Shown here: positions 11,834 to 21,630 of the stretch, piece after piece
Numbering within the stretch: the first letter of the stretch is position 1
Layout: each line of letters begins with the position of its first letter
DNA from: Paraburkholderia sartisoli
Lineage (GTDB): Bacteria; Pseudomonadota; Gammaproteobacteria; Burkholderiales; Burkholderiaceae
Direction: 5' to 3'
DNA length: 64,000 nt
Assembly (NCBI RefSeq): GCF_900107685.1
Contig: NZ_FNRQ01000001.1
Location: 992,001 to 1,056,000, forward strand
Notes under the pieces: generated by a model
Database searches by the model: none
What the model was told of the DNA's origin: nothing
What the model saw: only the letters and a program-made list of their open reading frames with translations
Program-made: the position numbers and the translations under genes

Positions 11834-11921
11834 GCGTTCTTTATAGGCGCGGCGGCCGGGTGGTCCACGAACCGCTCCCGGCCCTCGCGCGGATTCTGTT
11901 TCAACCTGCAGAAGAAGTACG

Positions 11922-12353
11922 ATGAGCGAACACCACGCCGTTTTTGAGATGTCCATGCCGATCCGTTGGGGCGACATGGACGCGTTTGGCCATGTGAACA
12001 ACACGGTCTATTTCCGTTACATGGAGCAGGTGCGTATTTCCTGGTTCGAGGTGCTCGGCATCGCCGGCGGCAACGGCGAAGGGCAGGGGCCTGTTATCGT
12101 CAACGCATCGATGGAGTTTCTGAAGCAGCTTCACTATCCCGGCGATGTGATCGGTCGCATGTCGGTCGGCACGCCCGGGCGCAGCAGCTTCGACACCGCT
12201 TTCAAGCTGACCCGTGCCGACGACCCCGACACCGTCTATGCACGCGGCGCCGCGCGCTGCGTGTGGATCGACTACGCGGCGGGCAAATCCGTGCCGATTC
12301 CTGATCTGTTGCGCTCGACGATCGAGCACGCCACGCTCGTGAAGGCGGCCTGA
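11922..12353 (+). CDS. acyl-CoA thioesterase, 4HBT hotdog family
   Basis: A 143-residue single-hotdog protein. RWGDMDAFGHVNNTVYFRYM (residues 15-34) contains the 4-hydroxybenzoyl-CoA-thioesterase active-site pattern, with Asp18 or Asp20 as the likely catalytic acid before the GHVNN turn. Such enzymes release free acids from acyl- or aryl-CoA in the cytoplasm. It follows the SDR in the same direction and is probably in the same transcript. Confidence 0.9.
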   Translation: MSEHHAVFEMSMPIRWGDMDAFGHVNNTVYFRYMEQVRISWFEVLGIAGGNGEGQGPVIVNASMEFLKQLHYPGDVIGRMSVGTPGRSSFDTAFKLTRADDPDTVYARGAARCVWIDYAAGKSVPIPDLLRSTIEHATLVKAA

Positions 12354-12444
12354 ACGGTTTGTTGTGCTGTGGGCACGGCGCCCCCGACCGGGAGCCGGCC
12401 TCTGACATCGCCGCCCCGACACGCACGGCACCCGCACGCAGGCC

Positions 12445-12990
12445 TCAATGTCCGAGCAGCCGTTGCAGCAGTTCGGTGGCGTTGCCGGTGTCGTACTTGC
12501 GCATCAGGCGCGACCGGTAGACGTCGACCGTCCGCGAGCTGATATCCAGCGCCCGCCCAATCTGCTTGCTCGTCTTGCCTGTCACCAGTTGCGCGGCGAT
12601 TTCCCGTTCGCGCGGCGTCAGTTCGACCGCGACCCGCCGCGTCGCGCTGAGATCCTCGAACGTCCACACGCCCACTGCATGCGGCTCGGTGCGCTCGAGC
12701 GAGCGTCCAGTCACGTGGCACCAGAACAGTTCGCCGCCCGCGCGCTTCATGATGCGATCGTCGGCGTAGCTGCCCTGCGCGGTCATGATCGACTGAATGC
12801 GCTCGCCGATGCGCTCGAATTCATCCGGCGACGGGTACAGCACCTGAAAAGACTGTCCAATCAGCGATTCGCGCGGACAGCGGAAAATCGACGCCAGCTG
12901 CTCGTTGCAGTCCTCGATGATCCGCTCGCGCGAAAGCACGAGCCCGATCGGCGCGAGATGAAAGGCGGTTTGATAATCCAGTGCGGGCAT
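12445..12990 (-). CDS. PAS-LuxR transcriptional regulator
   Basis: A 181-residue regulator. An N-terminal PAS domain covers about 8-105 (LAPIGLVLSRERIIEDCNEQ, then SLIGQSFQVLYP). A LuxR/GerE helix-turn-helix lies at about 118-178 (LTPREREIAAQLVTGKTSKQ followed by SSRTVDVYRSRLM). There is no receiver or autoinducer domain, so the PAS domain is the likely sensor. I chose ATG 12990 (MPALDYQTAF) over a longer frame at 13098 because the extra residues look non-coding. It is divergent from scoAB across 218 bases, making control of ketone-body or acetoacetate use the obvious guess. Confidence 0.85.
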   Translation of the reverse strand: MPALDYQTAFHLAPIGLVLSRERIIEDCNEQLASIFRCPRESLIGQSFQVLYPSPDEFERIGERIQSIMTAQGSYADDRIMKRAGGELFWCHVTGRSLERTEPHAVGVWTFEDLSATRRVAVELTPREREIAAQLVTGKTSKQIGRALDISSRTVDVYRSRLMRKYDTGNATELLQRLLGH

Positions 12991-13208
12991 AAGGTGCGCG
13001 GGTGAAGCCTGAAGCGGCGGGATACGGTGACAAATACTTATGTACTTTTGCGTATTGTGCCGCATGGGCGCGCCATCGTACCCTTTCGAACAGATCAACA
13101 GGTGGCGAAGTCACCGCTGAACCGGACGATGGCACGGCGGCGTCGTATGATTCACGGGTATCGCACCGATCCGGATTTCGGAATTCCAATCGAGGAAGGG
13201 ACAAACTG

Positions 13209-13913
13209 ATGAACAAGGTCTATCCAGGCGCGGCCGACGCGCTTAAAGACATCGTCAAGGACGGGCAGACATTCGCCGTCGGTGGCTTTGGCCTGTGCGG
13301 CATTCCCGAAGCGCTGATCGCCGCGCTGCGCGACACCGGCGCTAAGGGCCTCACGTGTATCAGCAACAATGCGGGCGTCGACGGTTTCGGCCTTGGCCTG
13401 CTGCTGGAAACGCGCCAGATCAAAAAGATGATCTCGTCGTACGTCGGCGAGAACAAGGAGTTCGAGCGGCAATTTCTCGCCGGCGAACTCGAACTCGAAT
13501 TCACGCCGCAAGGCACGCTTGCCGAGAAGCTGCGCGCGGGCGGCTCGGGCATTCCTGCGTTCTTCACGAATACCGGCTACGGCACGCTGATCGCCGAAGG
13601 CAAGGAAACGCGCCAGTTCGGCGAAAACCACTACGTGCTCGAACATTCGCTGACCGCCGACGTCGCGCTCGTGAAGGCGTGGAAGGCCGACAAGTCCGGC
13701 AACCTGATCTATCGCCGCACGGCGCGCAACTTCAACCCGATGTGCGCGATGGCCGGCAAGATCACCGTCGTGGAAGTCGAGGAAATCGTGGAAACCGGCG
13801 AACTCGATCCGGACGCGATTCATACGCCGGGCATTTTCGTGCAGCGCATCGTGCTGAACGCGCATCCGGAAAAACGTATCGAACAACGCATCGTCCGCGC
13901 GAAAGGAGACTGA
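13209..13913 (+). CDS. scoA: 3-oxoacid (succinyl-CoA:acetoacetate) CoA-transferase subunit A
   Basis: A 234-residue alpha subunit of a class I CoA-transferase that moves CoA from succinyl-CoA to acetoacetate. It shows the glycine-rich [16 protein letters not shown] (about 18-33) and [21 protein letters not shown] at about 77-97. The start is fixed by GAGGAAGGGA at 13191-13200 upstream of ATG 13209; the much longer open frame upstream is non-coding. The beta-subunit gene begins two bases after its stop. Confidence 0.95.
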   Translation: MNKVYPGAADALKDIVKDGQTFAVGGFGLCGIPEALIAALRDTGAKGLTCISNNAGVDGFGLGLLLETRQIKKMISSYVGENKEFERQFLAGELELEFTPQGTLAEKLRAGGSGIPAFFTNTGYGTLIAEGKETRQFGENHYVLEHSLTADVALVKAWKADKSGNLIYRRTARNFNPMCAMAGKITVVEVEEIVETGELDPDAIHTPGIFVQRIVLNAHPEKRIEQRIVRAKGD

Positions 13914-13915
13914 TC

Positions 13916-14557
13916 ATGGCATGGAATCGTGACGAAATGGCCGCGCGCGCGGCGAAGGAACTGCAGGACGGCTTTTACGTGAACCTCGGCATCGGCCTGC
14001 CGACGCTGGTGGCGAACCACGTGCCGAAGGGCGTCGAAGTGTGGCTGCAATCGGAAAACGGCCTGCTCGGCATCGGCCCGTCGCCGACCGAAGAAGAAGT
14101 GGACGCCGACCTGATCAACGCCGGCAAGCAGACGGTTACGACGCTGCCGGGCTCGTCGATTTTCTCGTCGGCGGATTCGTTCGCGATGATTCGCGGCGGC
14201 CACATCAACCTGGCGATTCTCGGCGCGATGCAGATCAGCAAGAAGGGCGATCTGGCCAACTGGATGATCCCGGGCAAGATGATCAAGGGCATGGGCGGCG
14301 CGATGGATCTGGTCGCGGGCGTCAAGCGCGTGGTCGTGCTGATGGAACACGTCGCGAAGGGCGACCAGCACAAGATCCTCGAAGAATGTTCGCTGCCGCT
14401 GACGGGCGTGGGCGTCGTCGACCGGATCATCACGGACCTGGGCGTGATCGACGTCACGGACGACGGCCTGAAGGTGGTCGAACTGGCGCCGGGCGTGAGC
14501 GTGGATGAAATCAGGGCGAAGACGGGCGCGCCGCTCGATGTGAGCGCGGTGGGCTGA
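13916..14557 (+). CDS. scoB: 3-oxoacid (succinyl-CoA:acetoacetate) CoA-transferase subunit B
   Basis: A 213-residue beta subunit. The catalytic glutamate that forms the glutamyl-CoA thioester is in [12 protein letters not shown] (about residue 47), the classic S-E-N-G motif. [13 protein letters not shown] and [14 protein letters not shown] are also family signatures. GAAAGGAGAC at 13901-13910, inside the end of scoA, provides the ribosome-binding site. A strong terminator follows, so scoAB is a two-gene operon. Confidence 0.96.
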   Translation: MAWNRDEMAARAAKELQDGFYVNLGIGLPTLVANHVPKGVEVWLQSENGLLGIGPSPTEEEVDADLINAGKQTVTTLPGSSIFSSADSFAMIRGGHINLAILGAMQISKKGDLANWMIPGKMIKGMGGAMDLVAGVKRVVVLMEHVAKGDQHKILEECSLPLTGVGVVDRIITDLGVIDVTDDGLKVVELAPGVSVDEIRAKTGAPLDVSAVG

Positions 14558-14622
14558 CGGGCGCGGTTTCGGGCACAGACATCGGGGCGGCATCGGCTCG
14601 ATGCGTCTCCATGTTGATAAAG

Positions 14623-14656
14623 ACGGGCGGAACGTGAGTTCCGCCCGTTTCTTTTT
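14623..14656 (+). terminator. rho-independent terminator after scoAB
   Basis: Perfect 11-base-pair stem (14623-14633 with 14638-14648), GTGA loop, then a T-rich tail TTTCTTTTT. Confidence 0.92.
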
Positions 14657-14843
14657 GGGTTCAGTGTGAGCCAGCCCGGAGTGACGCGGGGTGTGGCTCT
14701 CGTAGACCGTTCGGCCAGGGGGCGGACGCGCGGCAAAGCGGTTTACAATCGGTTGCATGTCGAGCGGTTGTCTGAGGCTGCATATCAGGCACGCTGCATT
14801 CTCTTCCGGAACAACGGCCGCGCCCCGGCCAGGAGACTCACCG

Positions 14844-15743
14844 ATGACGACCGCCACACCTTTCGCGTCACCTCGCCAGCATGAAGTGCAGTGCATAAGC
14901 CCGGGTGGCCTGCATCGTGTCGCGTACACCGAGTGGGGCGATCCGGCCAATCCGCGCGTGCTGCTGTGCGTGCATGGCCTCACGCGAACGGGGCGCGATT
15001 TCGACCGGCTCGCGGCTGCGTTCGCCGATACGTATCGCGTGGTGTGCCCGGACGTGGTGGGCCGGGGGTTGTCCTCATGGCTTTCCGACCCCAACTACTA
15101 TGCCGTGCCGCAGTACGTCAGCGACATGATCACGCTGATCGCGCGGCTCGATGTGCAATCGGTCGACTGGTTCGGCACGTCGATGGGCGGCCTGATTGGC
15201 ATGGCGCTGGCGGGCGTGCCGGATTCGCCGGTCCGCAGGATGCTGGTCAACGACGTGGGGCCGCATGTCGAGCCGGTGGCGCTCTCGCGCATCGGTGACT
15301 ATCTCGGCAAGCCGGCGCGTTTCGAGGCCTTGCAGCAGGGTATCGATTACGCTGCGCTGCTCGCGGCGTCGTTCGGACCGCTCACGCCCGATGAGTGGCG
15401 CGAGATCAATACCCCGTTGCTGCACGAGCGCGATGGCGCGTGGCAGCTTCGCTACGATCCGCGCATCGCGCAGCCGTTTGCCGCTGCAACGCCAGAAATG
15501 ACAGCGCTGGGCGAAGCCGCGCTGTGGCGTTCGCTGGCGGCGACCGAAGGTCCGGTGCTCGTGGTTCGCGGGGAGTTGTCCGATCTGCTTTCGCGTGAAA
15601 CAGTCGAAAAAATGATCGGGCAGGGGCGCGCTGTATCGAGCGTCGAAATCCCGGGCGTCGGACATGCACCCGCTTTCCTCGCAGACGAGCAGATTGACAT
15701 CGCGCGGCGCTTCTTCATCGGCGAAACATCAGGCGCGTCATAA
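14844..15743 (+). CDS. alpha/beta hydrolase
   Basis: A 299-residue alpha/beta-hydrolase protein. LLCVHGLTRTGRDFD carries the oxyanion His-Gly, FGTSMGGLIGMAL the nucleophilic Ser, RGELSDLLS the acid and GVGHAPAFL the His. AGGAGA at 14831-14836, seven bases before ATG 14844, decides this start over an in-frame ATG at 14757. The substrate is unknown. It is followed by a RidA gene in the same direction, 63 bases on. Confidence 0.88.
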   Translation: MTTATPFASPRQHEVQCISPGGLHRVAYTEWGDPANPRVLLCVHGLTRTGRDFDRLAAAFADTYRVVCPDVVGRGLSSWLSDPNYYAVPQYVSDMITLIARLDVQSVDWFGTSMGGLIGMALAGVPDSPVRRMLVNDVGPHVEPVALSRIGDYLGKPARFEALQQGIDYAALLAASFGPLTPDEWREINTPLLHERDGAWQLRYDPRIAQPFAAATPEMTALGEAALWRSLAATEGPVLVVRGELSDLLSRETVEKMIGQGRAVSSVEIPGVGHAPAFLADEQIDIARRFFIGETSGAS

Positions 15744-15806
15744 TATTGGGTTGCGCGCCGCGGTTTGCCCAACCGGTTATCTTCAACCTCAATCACAGGA
15801 TTTTTC

Positions 15807-16160
15807 ATGGCAGTCATTCGTCACCACGTTGGCCCGCGTCTTTCGGAAACCGCTGTGCATAACGGTACCGTCTACCTCGCCGGCCAGATCGCCGAAGACA
15901 CGAACCAGGACATCGCCGGCCAGACACGCGAAGTGCTGGGCCACATCGACCGCCTGCTCGCCGAGGTGAACAGCGACAAGTCGCATCTGCTGTCCGTGCA
16001 GATTTACATCTCCGACATGGCTCACTTCGCCGGCATGAACGCCGTGTGGGATACGTGGGTTGCCGCCGACGCCACGCCGCCGCGCGCAACGGTCGAAGCG
16101 AAGCTGGCGAACCCGGCATGCCTCATCGAGGTCGTCGTCGTGGCCGCGCAGCGTAGCTGA
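15807..16160 (+). CDS. RidA family enamine/imine deaminase
   Basis: A 117-residue YjgF/YER057c/UK114 protein. The family ends in a strand with an active-site Arg; here PPRATVEAKLANPACLIEVV (about 93-112) holds that Arg and the acidic residue. YLAGQIAED and IYISDMAHFAGMNAVWDTW are typical. It should hydrolyse reactive enamines released by PLP enzymes in the cytoplasm. It precedes relA by 56 bases. Confidence 0.9.
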   Translation: MAVIRHHVGPRLSETAVHNGTVYLAGQIAEDTNQDIAGQTREVLGHIDRLLAEVNSDKSHLLSVQIYISDMAHFAGMNAVWDTWVAADATPPRATVEAKLANPACLIEVVVVAAQRS

Positions 16161-16216
16161 TCGAATCCAGCAACTGTTTTTCGTCACGCCTGGTTTTTCC
16201 GGCGAAGCACCGCATC

Positions 16217-18460
16217 ATGAATACCGATACCGTCACGACCGTTTCGAACCCCTTGCCGTCTTTTGACGAAGCGATGGCGTTCGTGCGCGAGCACGCGGGC
16301 GAGGTGCGGCTTTCGTCGGGCGAACTGCTGGCGGATCACGCCGCGGGCACGGCGGCGCTCATGCGCACGCTCAACGTGGATCCGCCGGCGGTGCTGGCGG
16401 CGGCGCTGTTCGCGCTAACCCCGCATCTGAAGGATCCGGAGCAGATCATCGCCGGGCGCTTCGGCGACGAGGTCGCGCAACTGGTAAGCGACGTCCGCAA
16501 GCTGTTGCGGCTGGGCACGGTGAGCCTGCGTGCCGCGCAGAACGCGCTGCCCGATACGGGGCGCGACGCGCAGGCCGCGCGGCGCGCGCAGGTCGAGGCG
16601 CTGCGCAAGATGCTGCTCGCGTTCGCGCAGGACATCCGCGTCGTGCTGATCAGGCTCGCGTCGCGCGTGCAGTCGTTGCGGTATTACGCGGCAGCGAAGA
16701 TCACGCTTTCGCCGGACGTCGCGCGCGAGACGCTCGACATCTACGCGCCGCTCGCCAACCGGCTCGGCATCTGGCAGCTGAAATGGGAACTCGAGGATCT
16801 CGCGTTCCGCTTCGAGGAGCCCGAGACCTACAAGCGCATCGCGAAGCTGCTCGACGAGAAGCGCATCGAGCGCGAGGCTTACGTTGAGGAGGCGATCGCG
16901 CGTCTGCAACACGAACTGGCGGCCGCGCATATCCGCGCTGAAGTGAGTGGCCGGCCGAAACACATCTATAGCATCTGGCGCAAGATGCACGGCAAGGAGC
17001 TCGATTTCTCGGAGCTGTATGACGTGCGCGCGTTTCGCGTCATCGTGCCGGACATCAAGGATTGCTACACGGTTCTGGGTATCGTGCACAACCTGTGGCA
17101 ACCGGTTCCCAAAGAGTTCGACGATTACATCTCGCGCCCGAAGCCGAACGGCTACAAGTCGCTTCACACCGTCGTGATCGGCGACGACGGCCGGGCGTTC
17201 GAAGTGCAGATCCGTACGCAGGAGATGCACCAGTTCGCCGAGTACGGCGTCGCGGCGCACTGGCGTTACAAGGAAGCGGGCACGCGCGGCTACGGCGGCC
17301 AGTTCAGCGCAAGCGAGAAGTACGACGAGAAGATCGCGTGGCTGCGCCAGCTGCTCGCGTGGAAAGACGACGTCTCCGAGGGCGAGCACGGCGGCAGGCC
17401 CGCGGCCCAGCCCTGGGAGCAGTTGCGCCAGGCGACGCTCGACGATGACCAGATCTACGTGCTCACGCCGCAGGCGCGCGTGATTCCGTTGCCGCAAGGC
17501 GCGACGCCCGTCGACTTCGCGTATCACCTGCACAGCGAGCTGGGCCATCGGTGCCGCGGCGCGCGCGTCGATGGCGCGATGGTGCCGCTCAACACGCCGC
17601 TGCAGAACGGGCAGACCGTCGAAATCGTATCGGTGAAGGAGGGTGGACCGTCGCGCGACTGGCTCAATCCGCAGCTCGGCTATCTGCGCAGTTCGCGCGC
17701 GCGTCAGAAAGTGCGCGCGTGGTTCAACGCGGTCGACCTGCAGGAGAACATGTCGACCGGCCGGGCGATGATCGAAAAGACGTTGCAGCGCGAAGGCAAG
17801 ACCTCGGTCAATCTCGATCAGCTTGCTGCGAAGCTCGGCTTCAAGACAACCGACGACCTCTTCTGGGTGGTGGGCAAGGAAGAGTTCAGCCTGCGTCTCG
17901 TCGAGCAGGCGCTGCACGATGCGCCGCCACCCGAACCGGTCGTCGAGGCGCCCGAGCAGTTCGAGAAGCGCAGCAGCGGTGCGAGTGTCGCGCATGGCGC
18001 ATCGACGGGCGTGCTGGTTGTCGGCGTCGACGCGCTGCTCACGCAGCTCGCACGCTGTTGCCGTCCGGCGCCGCCTGATGTCATTAGCGGATTCGTCACG
18101 CGCGGCAAGGGCATGTCGATTCATCGCAGCAATTGCCCGACGTTTCTGCGCATGGCGGAACGTGCGCCGGAACGCGTGCTCGAGACAGCATGGTCCGCCG
18201 ACGTGATGAGCGGCCATGGCCGCTCGGTGTATCCGGTCGACCTCACGATCGAGGCGTCGGACCGGCAAGGCCTGCTGCGCGACATCTCCGAAATTTTCGC
18301 GCGCGAGAAGATGAACGTGATTGGCGTGAAGACGCAGACGCGGCGTAACGCGGCGTTCATGCAGTTCACCGTCGAGGTGTCGAGCGCCGCGCAGATTCAG
18401 CGCGCGTGTGCGTTGCTCGGCGAGGTGACGGGCGTCGTTCGTGCGTCGCGCAAGGGTTGA
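16217..18460 (+). CDS. relA: GTP pyrophosphokinase RelA (stringent response)
   Basis: A 747-residue ribosome-associated (p)ppGpp synthetase. The N-terminal hydrolase-like domain is degenerate: where the HD and ED metal ligands of SpoT/Rel would be, it reads DHAAGTAALMR and FALTPHL (residues 40-71), so hydrolysis is not expected. The synthetase domain contains SGRPKHIYSIWRKM and ELYDVRAFRVIV, and residues 300-303 are EFDD, the acidic EXDD signature of monofunctional RelA (bifunctional enzymes have RXKD). TGS (about 410-470), a Cys-containing region ARCCRPAPPD and a C-terminal ACT domain (about 670-745) follow. It is probably activated by uncharged tRNA on the ribosome. Confidence 0.96.
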   Translation: MNTDTVTTVSNPLPSFDEAMAFVREHAGEVRLSSGELLADHAAGTAALMRTLNVDPPAVLAAALFALTPHLKDPEQIIAGRFGDEVAQLVSDVRKLLRLGTVSLRAAQNALPDTGRDAQAARRAQVEALRKMLLAFAQDIRVVLIRLASRVQSLRYYAAAKITLSPDVARETLDIYAPLANRLGIWQLKWELEDLAFRFEEPETYKRIAKLLDEKRIEREAYVEEAIARLQHELAAAHIRAEVSGRPKHIYSIWRKMHGKELDFSELYDVRAFRVIVPDIKDCYTVLGIVHNLWQPVPKEFDDYISRPKPNGYKSLHTVVIGDDGRAFEVQIRTQEMHQFAEYGVAAHWRYKEAGTRGYGGQFSASEKYDEKIAWLRQLLAWKDDVSEGEHGGRPAAQPWEQLRQATLDDDQIYVLTPQARVIPLPQGATPVDFAYHLHSELGHRCRGARVDGAMVPLNTPLQNGQTVEIVSVKEGGPSRDWLNPQLGYLRSSRARQKVRAWFNAVDLQENMSTGRAMIEKTLQREGKTSVNLDQLAAKLGFKTTDDLFWVVGKEEFSLRLVEQALHDAPPPEPVVEAPEQFEKRSSGASVAHGASTGVLVVGVDALLTQLARCCRPAPPDVISGFVTRGKGMSIHRSNCPTFLRMAERAPERVLETAWSADVMSGHGRSVYPVDLTIEASDRQGLLRDISEIFAREKMNVIGVKTQTRRNAAFMQFTVEVSSAAQIQRACALLGEVTGVVRASRKG

Positions 18461-18526
18461 GAAATGGGTCGTTTGGACACGTCGATATGCGCTGTCAGGA
18501 TTTTTAATGTCACCGCATAAAAGTGC

Positions 18527-18555
18527 TTGCCAAGCTTCGAGGGGCTCCATATAAT
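18527..18555 (+). promoter_or_regulatory. sigma-70 promoter of tRNA-Val
   Basis: TTGCCA (18527-18532), a 17-base spacer, then consensus TATAAT (18550-18555), placed 11 bases before the mature tRNA 5' end. It is one of the best matches to the consensus in the window. Confidence 0.8.
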
Positions 18556-18566
18556 CTCGTTTCTTC

Positions 18567-18643
18567 AGGCTCGTAGCTCAGCTGGTTAGAGCACCACCTT
18601 GACATGGTGGGGGTCGTTGGTTCGAGTCCAATCGAGCCTACCA
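18567..18643 (+). tRNA. tRNA-Val (anticodon GAC)
   Basis: Complete 77-base cloverleaf. Acceptor AGGCTCG (18567-18573) pairs with CGAGCCT (18633-18639), followed by A and an encoded CCA. The anticodon stem CCACC/GGTGG encloses loop TTGACAT with anticodon GAC. The T arm TTGGTTCGAGTCCAA is normal. It lies between relA and thrS, an order I associate with Burkholderiales. Confidence 0.97.
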
Positions 18644-18805
18644 ACGAAAAGAAACTCTGGTTCGCCGGGGTTTTGTAGCAAGCGGCAACAAGCGCTTCGG
18701 CGCATAAGGCGAATACGGTTATGACACCGCGAACGTTGACCGGGATCACTTCGGATCGGCGCTAGTCGAGGACCAGGTTTGCCGTTGCAGTTAGCTGGAA
18801 ATGTG

Positions 18806-18841
18806 AATGCGGCCCCTCGAAAGCGGGGCCGCATTTTTTTT
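18806..18841 (+). terminator. strong terminator in the thrS leader
   Basis: An 11-base-pair GC-rich stem (18806-18816 with 18825-18835) around an 8-base loop, then eight T residues. It lies 162 bases after tRNA-Val and only 64 bases before the thrS ATG. It may end the tRNA transcript or act as an attenuator for thrS. Confidence 0.85.
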
Positions 18842-18867
18842 CGCTTTTTTTGGTTTTCTCGCCTGAT

Positions 18868-18883
18868 CGCGGCATGTGCCGCG
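18868..18883 (+). promoter_or_regulatory. hairpin just upstream of the thrS ribosome-binding site
   Basis: CGCGGC (18868-18873) and GCCGCG (18878-18883) form a perfect 6-base-pair stem with loop ATGT, flanked by GAT/ATC that could extend it with one bulge. It ends 12 bases before the Shine-Dalgarno ACGGAGA. E. coli thrS is repressed by its own product at tRNA-like hairpins in this position; a similar role here is only a suggestion. Confidence 0.35.
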
Positions 18884-18905
18884 GATCGGCCTCACGGAGA
18901 ACACA

Positions 18906-20813
18906 ATGGTTTCGATACGTCTGCCTGACGGTTCTGTTCGACAGTACGAGCATCCGGTAACGGTGGCTGAGGTCGCGGCGTCGATCGGCGCGGGTCTCGC
19001 GAAAGCCGCGCTCGGCGGCAAGGTCGATGGCGAGCTGGTCGATACGTCTTCGCTGATCGATCACGACGCGTCGCTCGCGATCGTCACCGAAAAGGACGCG
19101 GACGGCCTCGACATCATTCGTCACTCCACCGCTCACCTGCTCGCGTACGCGGTTAAAGACCTGTATCCGGAAGCGCAGGTGACGATCGGGCCGGTCATCG
19201 ACAACGGCTTCTACTACGACTTCGCGTACAACCGTCCCTTCACGCCGGAAGATCTCGAGAAGATCGAAAAGCGCATGCAGGAACTCGCGAAGAAAGACGA
19301 GCCCGTTACGCGTCGCGTCGTGTCGCGTGATGAAGCGGTCGATTACTTCAAGAGCATCGGCGAGAAGTACAAGGCTGAGATCATCGAGTCGATTCCCGCG
19401 ACCGACGAAATCAAGCTCTACTCGCACGGCGGTTTCACCGATCTGTGCCGCGGTCCGCACGTGCCGTCCACCGGCAAGCTGAAAGTCTTCAAGCTGATGA
19501 AGGTCGCGGGCGCCTACTGGCGCGGCGATTCGAAGAACGAACAGCTGCAGCGCATCTACGGCACGGCCTGGACGAAGAAGGAAGATCAGGAAGCGTACCT
19601 GCACATGCTCGAAGAGGCCGAGAAGCGCGATCACCGCAAGCTCGGCAAGCAGCTCGATCTTTTCCACATGCAGGACGAGTCGCCGGGCATGGTGTTCTGG
19701 CACCCGCGTGGCTGGACGCTGTGGCAGCAGGTCGAGCAGTACATGCGTCGCCGCGTGAACGACGCCGGCTACCTCGAAATCAAGACGCCGATGATCATGG
19801 ACCGTTCGCTGTGGGAAGCGTCCGGTCACTGGCAGAACTATCGTGAAAACATGTTCACGACGGAATCGGAAAAGCGCGATTACGCGATCAAGCCGATGAA
19901 CTGCCCGGGTCACGTGCAGGTGTTCAATCACGGCCTGCGTTCGTACCGCGACCTGCCGCTGCGTTACGCGGAGTTCGGCTCGTGCCATCGCAACGAATCG
20001 TCGGGCGCGCTGCACGGCCTGATGCGTGTGCGCGGCTTCGTGCAGGACGACGCGCACATCTTCTGTACCGAAGACCAGTTCATCAGCGAATCGATCGCGT
20101 TCAATACGCTCGCGATGAGCGTGTACCGGGACTTCGGCTTCGACAGCGTCGACATCAAGCTGTCGTTGCGCCCCGACGCGCGCGCCGGCACGGACGAAAC
20201 CTGGGACCGTGCGGAGCAGGGCCTGCGTGAAGCGCTGACCGCTTGCGGCGTGACCTGGGAAGAGCTGCCGGGCGAGGGCGCGTTCTATGGTCCGAAGGTC
20301 GAGTACCACATCAAGGATGCGCTTGGCCGCTCGTGGCAGTGCGGCACGCTTCAGCTCGACATGGTGTTGCCGGAGCGTCTCGGCGCCGAGTACGTGGCTG
20401 AAGACAACAGCCGCCGCCGGCCGATCATGCTGCACCGGGCGATCGTCGGATCGATGGAGCGGTTCCTCGGCATCCTGATCGAGCACCATGCTGGTGCAAT
20501 GCCGTCGTGGCTGGCTCCGATGCAGGTTGTGGTGATGAATATCGCCGAAAGTCAGGCCGAATATGCGCAATCTCTTGCCCAAACGTTGCAAAAACAAGGG
20601 GTTAGAGTAGAGGCCGATTTGCGCAACGAGAAGATTAGCTATAAAATACGCGAGCACACGCTGGAAAAGGTCCCGTATCTGCTGGTTGTCGGCGACAAAG
20701 AGCGTGATGCACAAACGGTAGCCGTGCGTGCCCGTGGTGGCGTCGATCTGGGTGTGATGCCGGTCGATGCCTTCATTGAGCGTCTGCGACAGGACGTCCA
20801 GTCGTTCAAGTAA
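18906..20813 (+). CDS. thrS: threonine--tRNA ligase
   Basis: A 635-residue class II synthetase. In order: TGS domain (1-62), the editing/SAD domain with [11 protein letters not shown] and the [14 protein letters not shown] region (about 65-225), catalytic core with zinc-ligand Cys in [10 protein letters not shown] and motif 2 around [20 protein letters not shown], motif 3 [15 protein letters not shown], and the C-terminal anticodon domain (about 535-635). The start is ATG 18906 (MVSIRLPDG), preceded by ACGGAGAACAC, rather than an upstream alternative start codon. It heads the operon thrS-infC-rpmI-rplT-pheS-pheT-ihfA. Confidence 0.98.
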   Translation: MVSIRLPDGSVRQYEHPVTVAEVAASIGAGLAKAALGGKVDGELVDTSSLIDHDASLAIVTEKDADGLDIIRHSTAHLLAYAVKDLYPEAQVTIGPVIDNGFYYDFAYNRPFTPEDLEKIEKRMQELAKKDEPVTRRVVSRDEAVDYFKSIGEKYKAEIIESIPATDEIKLYSHGGFTDLCRGPHVPSTGKLKVFKLMKVAGAYWRGDSKNEQLQRIYGTAWTKKEDQEAYLHMLEEAEKRDHRKLGKQLDLFHMQDESPGMVFWHPRGWTLWQQVEQYMRRRVNDAGYLEIKTPMIMDRSLWEASGHWQNYRENMFTTESEKRDYAIKPMNCPGHVQVFNHGLRSYRDLPLRYAEFGSCHRNESSGALHGLMRVRGFVQDDAHIFCTEDQFISESIAFNTLAMSVYRDFGFDSVDIKLSLRPDARAGTDETWDRAEQGLREALTACGVTWEELPGEGAFYGPKVEYHIKDALGRSWQCGTLQLDMVLPERLGAEYVAEDNSRRRPIMLHRAIVGSMERFLGILIEHHAGAMPSWLAPMQVVVMNIAESQAEYAQSLAQTLQKQGVRVEADLRNEKISYKIREHTLEKVPYLLVVGDKERDAQTVAVRARGGVDLGVMPVDAFIERLRQDVQSFK

Positions 20814-20862
20814 GCCACCTGGCAGCGCGGCTCGTTTTTTTAATTTTTAGAGGAAACGTAAC

Positions 20863-21387
20863 ATCGCTACTGATAAGTCTGCGCATCGCATCAACGGTGA
20901 AATTACTGCACCCGAGGTGCGTCTGGTCGGAGTCGAGAACGAACCGCTCGGCATCGTGAAACTCGCTGATGCGTTCCGTCTGTCGGAACAGCAGGACGTG
21001 GATCTGGTTGAAATCGCCCCGCAGGCGGTTCCCCCGGTCTGCCGTTTGATGGATTACGGCAAGTTCAAGTACCAGGAAGCGAAAAAGCAACACGAGGCCA
21101 AACTCAAGCAGAAGGTCATCCAGGTCAAGGAAGTCAAATTCCGTCCGGGTACCGATGACGGCGACTACAACGTCAAGCTGCGTAACCTCGTACGCTTCCT
21201 CGAAGACGGCGACAAGACGAAAATCACGTTGCGTTTCCGCGGTCGCGAAATGGCGCACCAGGAAATCGGCATGCGCATGCTCGAGCGCCTGCGCACTGAC
21301 CTCGACGAAGTCGGCGCGGTCGAGCAGATGCCGAAGATGGAAGGGCGCCAGATGATCATGGTGCTGGGCCCGAAAAAGAAGAAGTAA
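20863..21387 (+). CDS. infC: translation initiation factor IF-3 with AUC start codon
   Basis: A 174-residue IF-3. The N-terminal domain includes [15 protein letters not shown] and [15 protein letters not shown]; the C-terminal domain has [19 protein letters not shown] and ends in GPKKKK. The reading frame opens after a stop at 20848-20850. Between there and a GTG at 20917, which would delete conserved residues, the only plausible start is ATC at 20863, behind AGAGGAAAC. IF-3 genes typically use AUU or another rare start because IF-3 rejects such codons and so represses its own translation. The AUC start here fits that autoregulation. Confidence 0.95.
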   Translation: MATDKSAHRINGEITAPEVRLVGVENEPLGIVKLADAFRLSEQQDVDLVEIAPQAVPPVCRLMDYGKFKYQEAKKQHEAKLKQKVIQVKEVKFRPGTDDGDYNVKLRNLVRFLEDGDKTKITLRFRGREMAHQEIGMRMLERLRTDLDEVGAVEQMPKMEGRQMIMVLGPKKKK

Positions 21388-21630
21388 GCAGCGCGCTGCG
21401 CATCGTTCGGTGCGCAACGTCGATGCTGTCGTGCAGAACAGGCAGTACCCGTCGGTGATCGACGGAAGGCAGGTTTCGGAAGTGTGTCCGCGTAGCGGGC
21501 GCTTTCCTGAAAAGCGGCGGCCAGCAACATCGGCCTGCTGCATACCAAGTGGAGTGGGTTTCGAAGGGCGGGTCAGGGCCATCAGGGCCGACCGCACACC
21601 CATATCCATCTAATAATGGAGTTGTTCGTC

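Noticed and set aside
14757-14843. Earlier in-frame start for the 14844 hydrolase
   Set aside because: There is no ribosome-binding site before 14757, while AGGAGA is well placed before 14844, and the extra residues do not look like the fold.
16415-18550. 711-codon minus-strand open frame
   Set aside because: Antisense shadow of relA.
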